NCBI GenBank assembly: GCA_036652035.1
Contig: JAVVWR010000025.1
Location: 1 to 38,407 of the forward strand
From: JAEZVV01 sp036652035
GTDB taxonomy: Bacteria; Pseudomonadota; Gammaproteobacteria; Burkholderiales; Burkholderiaceae_F
Direction of reading: 5' to 3'
Length of the DNA stretch: 38,407 nucleotides
Under the pieces are notes generated by a model. The model searched no databases. It worked only from the letters and a program-made list of their open reading frames with translations, and was not told where the DNA came from. A program made the translations under genes and the position numbers. Positions within the stretch are counted from its first letter, which is position 1. Every line of letters starts with the position of its first letter. This document shows, one piece after another, positions 23,401 to 31,388 of this stretch.

Positions 23401-24375
23401 ATGAGGTTTGCAATTCGTGCTTTGGGCGCTTGTGTCGCGCTGGCCTTGGCTGGCGGAGTGTCGGCTCAGGCCTTTCCGACCAAGCCGGTCACGATGGTCG
23501 TGCCTTTCACCGCAGGCGGCCCGACCGATGCCGTCGGCCGCGCTCTGGCGCAGGCCATGAGCAAGAACATCGGCCAGTCGGTGGTGGTCGAAAACGTCGG
23601 CGGCGCTGGCGGTACCGTGGGGGCGGCTAAGGTCAAAAACGCTCCGGCGGACGGTCATACGGTGCTGCTGCACCACATCGGCATGTCGACCGCGCAGGCG
23701 CTCTATCGCAAGCTCGCCTACAACCCACAGACCGATTTCGAGATGATCGGGCTGGTCGTTGATACGCCGATGACCGTGATCGCTCGGGCGGACTTTCCAG
23801 CCAAGGATGTGCCGGAGTTCATGGCTTATGTGAAGGCCAACAAGGCCAAGATGAACCTCGCCAATGCCGGGTTGGGTTCGGCTTCGCACTTGTGCGGCAT
23901 GCTGTTCATGAGCGCGATCGAAACCGATGTCACCCCCGTTCCTTTCAAGGGCACGGCGGATGCGATGAATGCGCTGCTGGGCAAGCAGGTCGATTTCATG
24001 TGCGATCAGACCACCAACACCACCGGCCAGATCAATGCCGGTTCGGTCAAGGCGTATGCCGTGACGAGCAAGCAGCGAGTGGCCACGTTCCCGAAGCTGC
24101 CGACGCTGCAGGAAGCTGGGCTCAAGGGTTTCGAGGTGGGTGTCTGGCACGGTGTCTATGCGCCCAAGGGCACGCCCAAGACCGTGACCGACAAGCTGGT
24201 GGCCTCGCTGCAAGCGGCGTCCAAGGACGCCGATTTCCGCCGCCGTATGGCCGATCTTGGCGCCACGGTCTACCCGGTCGAGCAGATCAATCCGGCGGTC
24301 CTGGGTTCGCACCTGAAGGCCGAAGTTGAAAAATGGGGGCCTGTGATCAAGAAAGCCGCGATCTACGCGGATTAA
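23401..24375 (+). CDS. Bug/TctC-family periplasmic solute-binding protein
   Basis: A 324-residue exported binding protein of the Bug (Bordetella uptake gene)/TctC family, in which betaproteobacteria are very rich. The signal peptide is about residues 1-22 (cleavage after GVSA). The mature part starts with the family signature FPTKPVTMVVPFTAGGPTDAVGRALAQAM. It continues with VENVGGAGGTVGAAKV and, later, FKGTADAMNALLGKQVDFMCD. Ligands of the family are carboxylates or amino acids. No tctA or tctB membrane genes lie nearby, so it is an orphan receptor. AGGAG precedes the ATG by seven bases. Confidence 0.93.
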   Translation: MRFAIRALGACVALALAGGVSAQAFPTKPVTMVVPFTAGGPTDAVGRALAQAMSKNIGQSVVVENVGGAGGTVGAAKVKNAPADGHTVLLHHIGMSTAQALYRKLAYNPQTDFEMIGLVVDTPMTVIARADFPAKDVPEFMAYVKANKAKMNLANAGLGSASHLCGMLFMSAIETDVTPVPFKGTADAMNALLGKQVDFMCDQTTNTTGQINAGSVKAYAVTSKQRVATFPKLPTLQEAGLKGFEVGVWHGVYAPKGTPKTVTDKLVASLQAASKDADFRRRMADLGATVYPVEQINPAVLGSHLKAEVEKWGPVIKKAAIYAD

Positions 24376-24389
24376 GTATTGCCGCAACC

Positions 24390-24421
24390 GGCGCAAAAGC
24401 GGCATGATTCCGCTTTGCGCC
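24390..24421. other. Stem-loop between the Bug and pbpG-like genes
   Basis: GGCGCAAAAGCGG and CCGCTTTGCGCC pair over 12 bp with one bulged A and a 7-base loop, beginning 15 bp after the Bug stop. It has no T tract. It probably serves as a 3'-end stabiliser or weak terminator. Confidence 0.55.
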
Positions 24422-24490
24422 TGGGTTGGGCGCTGGCGCAATGCGGCGGGAACAATACGACCGCGGCCCCGAGAACATTGAGGAGGCAGA

Positions 24491-25549
24491 GTGCGACGTG
24501 CTCTGGCAGTTCTATTGAGTTTGATGCTGGCCACCACGGGTGTTGCCGCTCAAGCTGCGCAGGTTAAAACGGACAAACCCTCGGCCGAGGCGTTCAAAGC
24601 CAAGAAATCCACGTCGAAGGCCAAGGCCAAGGCCAAGACCAGCAAAGCGAGCGCGAAGGCGTCGTCAGCGAAGAAGCAGAAAGTGGTTCGGGTACTGCCA
24701 GCGCGTCCCAGCGAAGGCATGCAGGCGGGTTTGCACAAGACCCAGGATTCACTTGATCTCAAATCCTCGGTCGCGCTGGTGGTTGACCAGGACACCAACG
24801 AAATCCTGTTTCAGAAGAATTCCGACGCGGTGCTGCCGATCGCCTCGATCACCAAGTTGATGACCGCTCTAGTGACGGTCGAAGCGCGCCTGTCTCTGGA
24901 TGAGGAACTTCTCGTCAGCGCCGCCGAGCGTGTGCCGGAATCGGCCCGCTCCAAGCTCCAGCCCGGGGTCAAGGTCACGCGCGCCCAGGCGATGCACATG
25001 GCGCTGATGTCATCGGATAACCGCGCGGCGCATCTCCTGGGGCGTACGTATCCGGGCGGGCTCGATGCCTTTGTCGAGGCGATGAACGCCAAGGCCAAGT
25101 TGTTGGGCATGAGCGAGTCGCGGTTTGCCGAGCCGACCGGTTTGTCGATCGACAATCGCTCGTCGGCGGGCGACCTGGTCCGCCTGGCCACGGCGGCTTA
25201 CCAGCACGAAGTGATTCGCGACTATTCGACCACCGCGCAGGCCGACATGCAGGTCGGAAAACGCATGGTCAAGTTCGGCAGCACCAACCGATTGACCGCG
25301 GATCCGCGCTGGGACATTGGCCTGCAAAAAACCGGCTATACCTCGGCCGCCGGCCGTTGCCTGGTGATGCAGACCGTGATCGAAGGGCAGCGGGTGATGA
25401 TGGTGTTGCTCGACTCGGTCGGTAAGTTCTCTCGCTTGGGCGATGCGCAGCGCATCCGCACCTGGCTTGAAGCGAAGCATCAACGCGGCAGTGGCAAGGC
25501 GGCGGGGTTCGACCTTGGTGGTGCGGCCGTGGCTGCCAGTTCGCTCTGA
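24491..25549 (+). CDS. pbpG: D-alanyl-D-alanine endopeptidase (PBP7-like, S11 family)
   Basis: A 352-residue periplasmic penicillin-binding protein of low molecular weight that cleaves peptidoglycan cross-links. Residues 1-23 are a signal peptide. Residues 35-65 form an unusual Lys/Ala/Ser-rich linker. The penicilloyl-serine transferase motifs are S119-ITK122, S175-D-N177 and K280-TG. The catalytic domain is PBP7-like in length and lacks the extra C-terminal domain of DacA. The GTG at 24491 is preceded by AGGAGG. The basic linker might bind envelope polymers or DNA, which is inference. It is followed by a bidirectional terminator. Confidence 0.88.
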   Translation: MRRALAVLLSLMLATTGVAAQAAQVKTDKPSAEAFKAKKSTSKAKAKAKTSKASAKASSAKKQKVVRVLPARPSEGMQAGLHKTQDSLDLKSSVALVVDQDTNEILFQKNSDAVLPIASITKLMTALVTVEARLSLDEELLVSAAERVPESARSKLQPGVKVTRAQAMHMALMSSDNRAAHLLGRTYPGGLDAFVEAMNAKAKLLGMSESRFAEPTGLSIDNRSSAGDLVRLATAAYQHEVIRDYSTTAQADMQVGKRMVKFGSTNRLTADPRWDIGLQKTGYTSAAGRCLVMQTVIEGQRVMMVLLDSVGKFSRLGDAQRIRTWLEAKHQRGSGKAAGFDLGGAAVAASSL

Positions 25550-25564
25550 TATTCCGTCCGGTTT

Positions 25565-25592
25565 AAAAAACGACGCTTCGGCGTCGTTTTTT
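25565..25592. terminator. Bidirectional terminator between the pbpG-like and IclR genes
   Basis: A 12-bp perfect stem (AAAAAACGACGC/GCGTCGTTTTTT) closed by a TTCG tetraloop. It gives a U tract on either strand and so serves both convergent genes. Confidence 0.95.
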
Positions 25593-25604
25593 ATGCGCCA
25601 GACC

Positions 25605-26381
25605 TTAGGCTGCGTAGCCCAGGCCGGCGGAGATCCGCCCTGCAGTGGCGAGCAGCTCGCTGATCCATTCATCCTGCATTCGCTCCGACGGGGCCGATAC
25701 CGACAGGCCGGCGATCACTCGGCCACTGTCGTCGCGCACCGGGGCCGCGATGCAGCGAACGCCAAGTTCGAGCTCTTCGTTGTCGCGGGCAAAACCGTTG
25801 GCGCGAACGAAAGAAAGCTCGCGCTCGAGCTTGTTGACCTCGGTGATGCTGTTGCGAGTGTGTCCGGCCAGGCCTGTGCGCGCGGCGTACGAGCGGACCA
25901 TGCGCGGGTCGTCCTGGGCCAGAAAGAGTTTTCCGCTTGAAGTCAGGTGCAGCGATGCACGCCCGCCAATGGCCCGCACCACCTGCATGCCGGAGCGCTC
26001 GGAGTAAGAGCGTTCGATGTAGACGATCTCGTCGCCTTGGCGCACGGATAGATTCACCGTCTGCCCGGTTTTGCGGTGCAGTTCGCGCATCGGGTCGAAC
26101 GCGGCCTCGCGCACCGAGAGCCGGGCCTTGACCAGGTTGCCAAGCTCGAGCAGACGCATGCCCAGGCGGTAAGTGCCGGCGGCTTCGCCACGATCGACGA
26201 ATCGGCCCACCATCAGGTCGTTTAGTATTCGATGCGCCGTCGACGGATGCAGTTCGGTCGAGCCCGCGAGCTCCTTCAAGCTGACGGGGTCCGAGCGCGA
26301 AGCCAGTACATCGAGCAGCCGCATCATGCGGTCGAGCACTTGAACCGCGGTTTTTTCTCTGGTCGGCGTGGTGCTTGGCAT
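25605..26381 (-). CDS. IclR-family transcriptional regulator
   Basis: A 258-residue DNA-binding regulator. The N-terminal winged helix-turn-helix spans about residues 12-75 (VQVLDRMMRLLDVLASRSDPVSLKELAGSTELHPSTAHRILNDLM). A C-terminal GAF-like IclR effector domain contains the conserved VYIERSYSERSGMQ and LGVRCIAAPVRDDSGRVIAGLSVSAP blocks. Members respond to small organic acids or aromatics. It is divergent from lutA with a 160-bp intergenic space, which suggests that it controls the lutAB genes and itself. A TATAAG sequence on its strand at 26414-26419 could be its -10 box. Effector unknown. Confidence 0.94.
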   Translation of the reverse strand: MPSTTPTREKTAVQVLDRMMRLLDVLASRSDPVSLKELAGSTELHPSTAHRILNDLMVGRFVDRGEAAGTYRLGMRLLELGNLVKARLSVREAAFDPMRELHRKTGQTVNLSVRQGDEIVYIERSYSERSGMQVVRAIGGRASLHLTSSGKLFLAQDDPRMVRSYAARTGLAGHTRNSITEVNKLERELSFVRANGFARDNEELELGVRCIAAPVRDDSGRVIAGLSVSAPSERMQDEWISELLATAGRISAGLGYAA

Positions 26382-26541
26382 GGTCTGGTGCGGCGCGAAA
26401 ACGGTTATGAAGTCTTATATCACGATGCGAAACTTGAGCGAAGCTTCCGCTGGCTTTGCAGCAGTGGATTGCTCTTCGCGTTGCCAATCAAGCTGCACCT
26501 GTTGCGTTGCGGCGACACGGTGATGAAAGGATGGTTCAGGC

Positions 26542-27267
26542 GTGAGAGTTGGTCTGTTCGTCACCTGTCTTGTCGACTCGATGAGGCCCGAAATCGGTTT
26601 TTCCACGCTCAAGTTGCTCGAGACTGCGGGATGCACGGTTGAAGTGCCGGCCGAACAGACCTGCTGCGGCCAACCGGCCTATCACTCGGGCGACAAAGCC
26701 ACGGCGCAGCGGCTCGCGCGCAAGCTGCTCGCTGAGTTCGAAGACTTCGACTACGTGGTTCTTCCTTCCGGCTCCTGCGGCGGCCAGATCAAGCTTCATT
26801 ACCCCGAGCTCTTTCGCAACGATCCCGACCTGCGTGCGCGCTTCGATGCGCTGGCGGCCAAGACCTTCGAATTGACCGATTTTCTGGTCAGGGTTCTCAA
26901 GCTCGAGTCCTTGCCATCGAGTTTTTCCGGCCACATCACCTATCACGACTCGTGCTGCGGGCTGCGCGAGCTCGGCGTCAAGACGCAGCCGCGCGCGTTG
27001 CTCGCCCAGCTGCCTGGCGTCAAGCTCACCGAGATGAAAGACGCCGAACAGTGCTGCGGTTTTGGCGGCACCTTCTCGATCAAGTACGGCAATATCTCGG
27101 GCGCGATCGTCGACGAGAAGTGCCGCAACATTCAAGCGAGCGGTGCCGACGCCGTGGTGCTGGGCGATCTCGGTTGCCTGCTCAACATCGAAGGCCGGCT
27201 GCGCCGCTCCGGTGACGAGAAGACCCGCGTGCTTCACGTCGCTCAAGTGCTCGCGGGCGACGCTTAA
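26542..27267 (+). CDS. lutA: LutA/YkgE-type (Fe-S)-binding protein
   Basis: A 241-residue protein made of two cysteine-rich CCG domains, the LutA (YvfV/YkgE) type. Blocks are EQTCCGQPAYHSGD near residue 40, SGSCGGQ near 79, HDSCCGLRELG near 136, and EQCCGFGGTFSIKYG near 172. In the LutABC system it takes part in L-lactate oxidation to pyruvate. The start is a GTG at 26542 with a modest ribosome binding site; it is the only start that keeps the conserved N-terminus MRVGLFVTCLVD. It is followed 11 bp later by lutB and is divergent from the IclR gene. Confidence 0.93.
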   Translation: MRVGLFVTCLVDSMRPEIGFSTLKLLETAGCTVEVPAEQTCCGQPAYHSGDKATAQRLARKLLAEFEDFDYVVLPSGSCGGQIKLHYPELFRNDPDLRARFDALAAKTFELTDFLVRVLKLESLPSSFSGHITYHDSCCGLRELGVKTQPRALLAQLPGVKLTEMKDAEQCCGFGGTFSIKYGNISGAIVDEKCRNIQASGADAVVLGDLGCLLNIEGRLRRSGDEKTRVLHVAQVLAGDA

Positions 27268-27278
27268 TCAGGCGCAGC

Positions 27279-28688
27279 ATGCAAAGCCAATCGATGCACT
27301 TCAAGGAGCGCGCGGCGATCAAGCTCGCCGATCCGCGTCTGCAGAAAAACCTCAAGAAGCTCGCTGAAAAATTCGTCACTGCACGCGCGGCGGCGATCGT
27401 TGAACTCGACGATTTCGAAGCCACCCGCGCTGCGGCGGTCGAGCGCCGCAACCGTGCACTCGACTCGCTCGATATCTGGCTCGAGATTTTCGAGAAGAAC
27501 GCCACGGCGCGCGGCGCGACCGTGCTCTATGCCGAGTCGCATCAAGCGGCGACGGACCTGATCGTGGCGATCGCCAAGAAGCACGGCGTCAAGAAAGTCA
27601 CCAAGAGCAAGTCGATGGTCTCGGAAGAGATCAAGCTCAACCAGGCTTTCGCCGCCGCCGGGGTGATGCCGGTCGAGACTGATCTCGGCGAATACATTCT
27701 CCAGATCAACAACAACGAGCCGCCGTCGCACATCATTGCGCCCGTCATTCACAAGGACAAGCAAGAGATCGCCGAGCTTTTTGCCAAGGTTCACCAGACC
27801 CCGCAAAAGAGCGAGATCACCGAGCTCACGCGCGAGGCGAGAGAGGTTCTGCGCGATCACTTTCTGTCGGCTGACATGGGCGTGACCGGCGCCAACTTCC
27901 TGGTCGCCGAGACCGGTACCGCCGCCATCGTCACCAACGAAGGCAATGAAGGCATGTGCACCATCGTGCCCAAGGTGCATGTGGTGCTGACCGGAATTGA
28001 AAAAGTCCTGCCCACGCTCGAAGACGTCGCCACGCTGATGCGGCTCTTGCCGCGCTCGGCCACCGGCCAGCCGATCAGCAATTACTTCTCGCTGCTCACC
28101 GGCACCCGCGCCGCGGGCGAGGTCGATGGCCCCGATCACATGTATTACGTTCTGGTCGACGCCGGCCGCACCGGCCTGCTCGGTGGCGACTTCCAGGACA
28201 TGCTCCGCTGCATCCGCTGCGGCGCCTGCATGAACCACTGCCCGGTCTATCAAAAGATCGGCGGCCATGCTTACGGCTGGGTCTATCCGGGGCCGATGGG
28301 ATCGGTGCTCACGCCCAGCTTTACCGGGGTCGAAAACGCGCTCGATCTGCCGCAGGCCGCCACGCTGTGCGGCCAGTGTTCGGTGGTCTGCCCGGTCAAG
28401 ATTCCGTTACCGGATCTCTTGCGCAAGCTGCGCGAAAAGCAGTTCGAGCGCGACCTGCGTCCGTGGGCCGAGCGTTTCGCTTTGCGGGCCTGGGGTTTTG
28501 TGGCGATGCACCCGGCGCTCTACTCGGTGATCTCGCGCCTGGCGGTGCGGGTTCTGGCCGCCATGGGCGGGCACAGAAAGCGCCTGCGTTCCTGGTCGCT
28601 GGTGTCGGGCTGGACCGATACGCGCGACCTGCCGGCGCCATCGGGCAAGACCTTCCGCGAGCTCTACCGCGCACGACGGCGCGGCTGA
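27279..28688 (+). CDS. lutB: LutB/YkgF-type iron-sulfur protein
   Basis: A 469-residue protein of the LutB (YvfW/YkgF) family. The N-terminal LUD domain includes GVKKVTKSKSMVSEEIKLN and LSADMGVTGANFLVAETGTAAIVTNEGN. Two ferredoxin-type clusters follow: C311-IRC-GAC-MNHC321-P and C364-GQC-SVVC371-P. Then comes a C-terminal region with a hydrophobic patch (about 410-440). The first ATG at 27279 is used; one at 27294 is possible. With lutA it forms two thirds of the lactate-utilisation complex. No lutC gene follows: only 52 bp with a hairpin separate lutB from the next, convergent gene. Confidence 0.94.
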   Translation: MQSQSMHFKERAAIKLADPRLQKNLKKLAEKFVTARAAAIVELDDFEATRAAAVERRNRALDSLDIWLEIFEKNATARGATVLYAESHQAATDLIVAIAKKHGVKKVTKSKSMVSEEIKLNQAFAAAGVMPVETDLGEYILQINNNEPPSHIIAPVIHKDKQEIAELFAKVHQTPQKSEITELTREAREVLRDHFLSADMGVTGANFLVAETGTAAIVTNEGNEGMCTIVPKVHVVLTGIEKVLPTLEDVATLMRLLPRSATGQPISNYFSLLTGTRAAGEVDGPDHMYYVLVDAGRTGLLGGDFQDMLRCIRCGACMNHCPVYQKIGGHAYGWVYPGPMGSVLTPSFTGVENALDLPQAATLCGQCSVVCPVKIPLPDLLRKLREKQFERDLRPWAERFALRAWGFVAMHPALYSVISRLAVRVLAAMGGHRKRLRSWSLVSGWTDTRDLPAPSGKTFRELYRARRRG

Positions 28689-28695
28689 GCTGCAG

Positions 28696-28720
28696 CCCAG
28701 CCACGGGGCCAGTGGCTGGG
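28696..28720. terminator. Stem-loop between convergent lutB and the NarI-HdrD fusion gene
   Basis: CCCAGCCAC/GTGGCTGGG (9 bp, perfect) with a 7-base loop lies between two facing stops. The T tract is poor on both strands, so it is a weak or factor-assisted terminator. Confidence 0.6.
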
Positions 28721-28740
28721 TTCAAACCTAGGCGTTGGGC

Positions 28741-30762
28741 TTAAATGGCGACGCCGGTGCGAGCCGAGGGCAGGGCGTCGGCAACGATTTCGGCGATGTC
28801 TCTCACCTTCATGTGCTCGAGCTCGCCGGTTTCGGCACGAGCCGTCTCGAGCATGGTCAGGCAATGCGGGCAGCCGACCGCGACGTTCTTGGTGCCGCTG
28901 GCTTCGAGCTGCTCGAGCCGGATCACATGGATGTGCTTGGTCTGGTGGGTGTCCATCCACATCTGGCCGCCGCCGCCGCCGCAGCAGGTGGCGTTGGCGC
29001 CATGCTCGGCCGCTTCGCGCCGTACCAGGCCTTGCACTCCGTCGAGCGCGGCACGCGGGTTGCTGTAATCGCCGTTGTAGCGGCCGAGATAGCAGGGGTC
29101 GTGCAACACGACCTCTTGTCCGCCTTCGATTGCGGGGCGGATCTTGCCCGCCGCCATCAGATCGGCGATCAGCTGGGTGTGGTGGATCACCTCGAACTCG
29201 CCGCCTTCGAACTGCGGGTATTCGTTGGCGATGGTGTTGAAGCAGTGCGGGCAATGGGCGAGCACGCGCTGGAACTGGTACTTGCGCATGTTGCCGATGT
29301 TCTCGTCGGTGGCGGTCTGGTAGAGATATTCCTCGCCCAGACGGCGGCCGGTGTCGCAGTGGCAGCGTTCTTCTCGCAGCACGCCAAACGAGACCCCGGC
29401 CTCTTGGAGAATCTTGACCATGGCGCGCGCGATCTTCTGGTTGCGCTGGTCATAAGCGGCCGAGCAACCGACCCAGTACAGAAACTCGACCGGCTTGCCT
29501 TCTTCCATCAGCGGCACGTCGAGGCCCTGGGTCCAGTCGAGACGGCTGCCGGGGTCCATGCCCCAGGGGTTGCCCACGCCTTGCATGTTTTGCAGGGTGT
29601 GCGCGACGCCGGCCGGGAACTCGCCTTGCTCGAGTGCGAGGTGGCGGCGCATGTCGACAATCGTTCCGACCACGTCAATGCGCGCCGGACAGGCTTCGAC
29701 GCAGGCGGCGCAGCTGGTGCAGGCCCACAGCTCGTCGGGGCTGATCACGTCGCCGATCAGGCGGGTGCCTTCGACATCCTTGCCGTCATGCTCGTGCATG
29801 AAGCGCTTCAACTTGCCGATCAGCTGCTTGGGGTTGAGCGGCGTGCCGGCGGCCAACGCCGGGCAGGCGGCCTGGCAGCGGCCGCATTCGGTGCAGGCGT
29901 CGAAATCGAGTCGCTGCTTCCAGGTGAATTGCTCAAAGCGCGAGATGCCAAAGCTTTCCTGCTCCTCGATGGCCTCGATCTTGGTCAGAGCGCCGCGCGG
30001 CCGCAGCCGCTGCCAGTAAATGTTCACCGGCGTGGCAACGATGTGCGAGAAATACGTAAACGGAATCAGCGCCACGAAGACGAGCGCGGCCAGGCCATGG
30101 AAGACCCAGGTCCACAGATGCAGGCCGGCGAGCGCGGCAGGCGACAGAGTGGCGGCGAAAACGCCGGCGAGCGTATTGCCCACCGGCGACCAGGCCGCCC
30201 ACGCGGGCTGCTGCACGGCGAGTCGCGCGCCTTCGATCACGAAGCCGGTGGCAATGATCACGAACAAGGCGGTGAGCATGGCGGCAAACCGGCTCGAGGC
30301 CTCCAGCTGCGGGGGGCGCTGGAGGAAACGCCGCCAGGCCGCCATCGCGAGCCCGATCAGGAAGACCAGACCGGCGAGATCGAGCGTGAGCTTGTAGATC
30401 AGGTAGGTCGGTCCCTGCAGGAACTGCTGGTCAAAGATCAGCTTGCCGATGTCCCAGTCGAGCGTGGCGAGCGCGGTGCCAATAAAGAGCAGGATGAAGC
30501 TCCAGAGCAGCGCGGCGTGCATCACGCCCGGGAAGGGCTGGCGCAGGATTCTCGATTGGCCGAGCGCCTCCTTGAGCACGGCCGCGATGCGTTGCGGCCG
30601 CAGGTCGAGGCGGAGTTCGGGTGCCCCGGCGCGCCACAGGCGAACGTGGCGCCAGACGCCCCAGCAGAAGATGGCAATGGCTGCAAAGCCGGCAACATAG
30701 ACGCCGATCTCGGCCCACAGAGGGATGTTCCAGAAACCTGGACGGATGGGGTGCGTAGGCAT
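28741..30762 (-). CDS. NarI-HdrD-like membrane Fe-S oxidoreductase (putative ETF:quinone oxidoreductase type)
   Basis: A 673-residue fusion. Residues 1-250 form a NarI/DsrM-like cytochrome b domain with about five to six helices and candidate haem ligands (H82, H215, H222, H240). Next come two [4Fe-4S] motifs, C290-TEC-GRC-QAAC300-P and C348-TSC-AAC-VEAC358-P. The C-terminal half has two HdrD/GlpC-type CCG domains (CHCDTGRRLGEEY, HCPHCFNTI, HDPCYLGRYNG, TCCGGGGGQMW). Proteins with this layout (B. subtilis FadF-like, and the Geobacter EMO type) are thought to take electrons from electron-transfer flavoprotein or a dehydrogenase to the quinone pool. No etfAB is adjacent. The ATG at 30762 is preferred to a TTG at 30804, because family similarity starts there. 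It is convergent with lutAB. Confidence 0.85.
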   Translation of the reverse strand: MPTHPIRPGFWNIPLWAEIGVYVAGFAAIAIFCWGVWRHVRLWRAGAPELRLDLRPQRIAAVLKEALGQSRILRQPFPGVMHAALLWSFILLFIGTALATLDWDIGKLIFDQQFLQGPTYLIYKLTLDLAGLVFLIGLAMAAWRRFLQRPPQLEASSRFAAMLTALFVIIATGFVIEGARLAVQQPAWAAWSPVGNTLAGVFAATLSPAALAGLHLWTWVFHGLAALVFVALIPFTYFSHIVATPVNIYWQRLRPRGALTKIEAIEEQESFGISRFEQFTWKQRLDFDACTECGRCQAACPALAAGTPLNPKQLIGKLKRFMHEHDGKDVEGTRLIGDVISPDELWACTSCAACVEACPARIDVVGTIVDMRRHLALEQGEFPAGVAHTLQNMQGVGNPWGMDPGSRLDWTQGLDVPLMEEGKPVEFLYWVGCSAAYDQRNQKIARAMVKILQEAGVSFGVLREERCHCDTGRRLGEEYLYQTATDENIGNMRKYQFQRVLAHCPHCFNTIANEYPQFEGGEFEVIHHTQLIADLMAAGKIRPAIEGGQEVVLHDPCYLGRYNGDYSNPRAALDGVQGLVRREAAEHGANATCCGGGGGQMWMDTHQTKHIHVIRLEQLEASGTKNVAVGCPHCLTMLETARAETGELEHMKVRDIAEIVADALPSARTGVAI

Positions 30763-30816
30763 AAGGCGCGAAGAATCCGGGGGTAAGGGTGTGGCGTCAA
30801 TCAAAAGCGGGCCTGT

Positions 30817-30847
30817 GCTTGATCGGGGCCAAGGGTCGCGATCAAGC
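30817..30847. promoter_or_regulatory. Inverted repeat upstream of the NarI-HdrD fusion gene
   Basis: Perfect 9-bp arms GCTTGATCG and CGATCAAGC separated by 13 bp, 55-85 bp before the ATG at 30762. The first arm also begins TTGATCGGGGCCAA, one base off a symmetric TTGAY-N4-RTCAA FNR-type box. It may be an operator for this gene, or a terminator-like structure after thpR. Confidence 0.4.
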
Positions 30848-30859
30848 TAAGCGATAACC

Positions 30860-31375
30860 CTAGTGAGTCGCCGGCCTCGCCCATGGCCGGTAAGTCACGG
30901 CGCCGGCGGGATCTCGGGTCGAGACGATCAGCTGCGGTTGGCCCACCGGCCATTCGATCGGGGCCAGCGTTGGCGCTTCGCGCAGGTCGGGTGCGTTGCG
31001 CAGTAAGGTGACGTGAGCGGAAAAGGGTTTGCGGTCATACGGCACATGCAAGGCGTCGAGCCGTTCGCGCACCGCTTGAGCCAGGGCATCGAGCCGTGAC
31101 TCGGGCGGCCCGCCCGCCCAGACCACACGCGCGCGTGGGAAATGGCCGAGGCGATCGAGCGGCCAGGTAAAGGGCTCGACCGCGATCGATTCCAGGGCGG
31201 CTGCGATCGGCGCCCCCCGTGCGTCGTCGAGATCGCCGATGAAGGCGAGCGTCAGATGCAGGTTGGGCGAGCGCATCCGGCGCGCGTCCGGGAGCTGGGT
31301 GGCCAGCCCGAGGGCGACGACATCGAGTGCGGCACGCGCGGCGGCGGTGGGCCAGAGCGCGACGAAGCAGCGCAT
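30860..31375 (-). CDS. thpR: RNA 2',3'-cyclic phosphodiesterase (LigT family)
   Basis: A 171-residue member of the 2H phosphoesterase family, which opens 2',3'-cyclic phosphates at RNA ends (formerly called 2'-5' RNA ligase). The two catalytic HXTX motifs are H40-LT-L and H121-VT-L. The start MRCFVALWP at 31375 is the family N-terminus, and upstream in-frame sequence is not conserved. It lies 13 bp after tas on the same strand and is the last gene of the NUDIX-aat-bpt-pyrD-tas-thpR operon. Confidence 0.92.
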   Translation of the reverse strand: MRCFVALWPTAAARAALDVVALGLATQLPDARRMRSPNLHLTLAFIGDLDDARGAPIAAALESIAVEPFTWPLDRLGHFPRARVVWAGGPPESRLDALAQAVRERLDALHVPYDRKPFSAHVTLLRNAPDLREAPTLAPIEWPVGQPQLIVSTRDPAGAVTYRPWARPATH

Positions 31376-31388
31376 GCCGGACTCTTGA

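Noticed and set aside
28735..30786. A 683-codon plus-strand open frame opposite the NarI-HdrD gene
   Set aside because: The minus strand carries complete Fe-S and membrane motifs. The opposite frame has no family match and a skewed composition.
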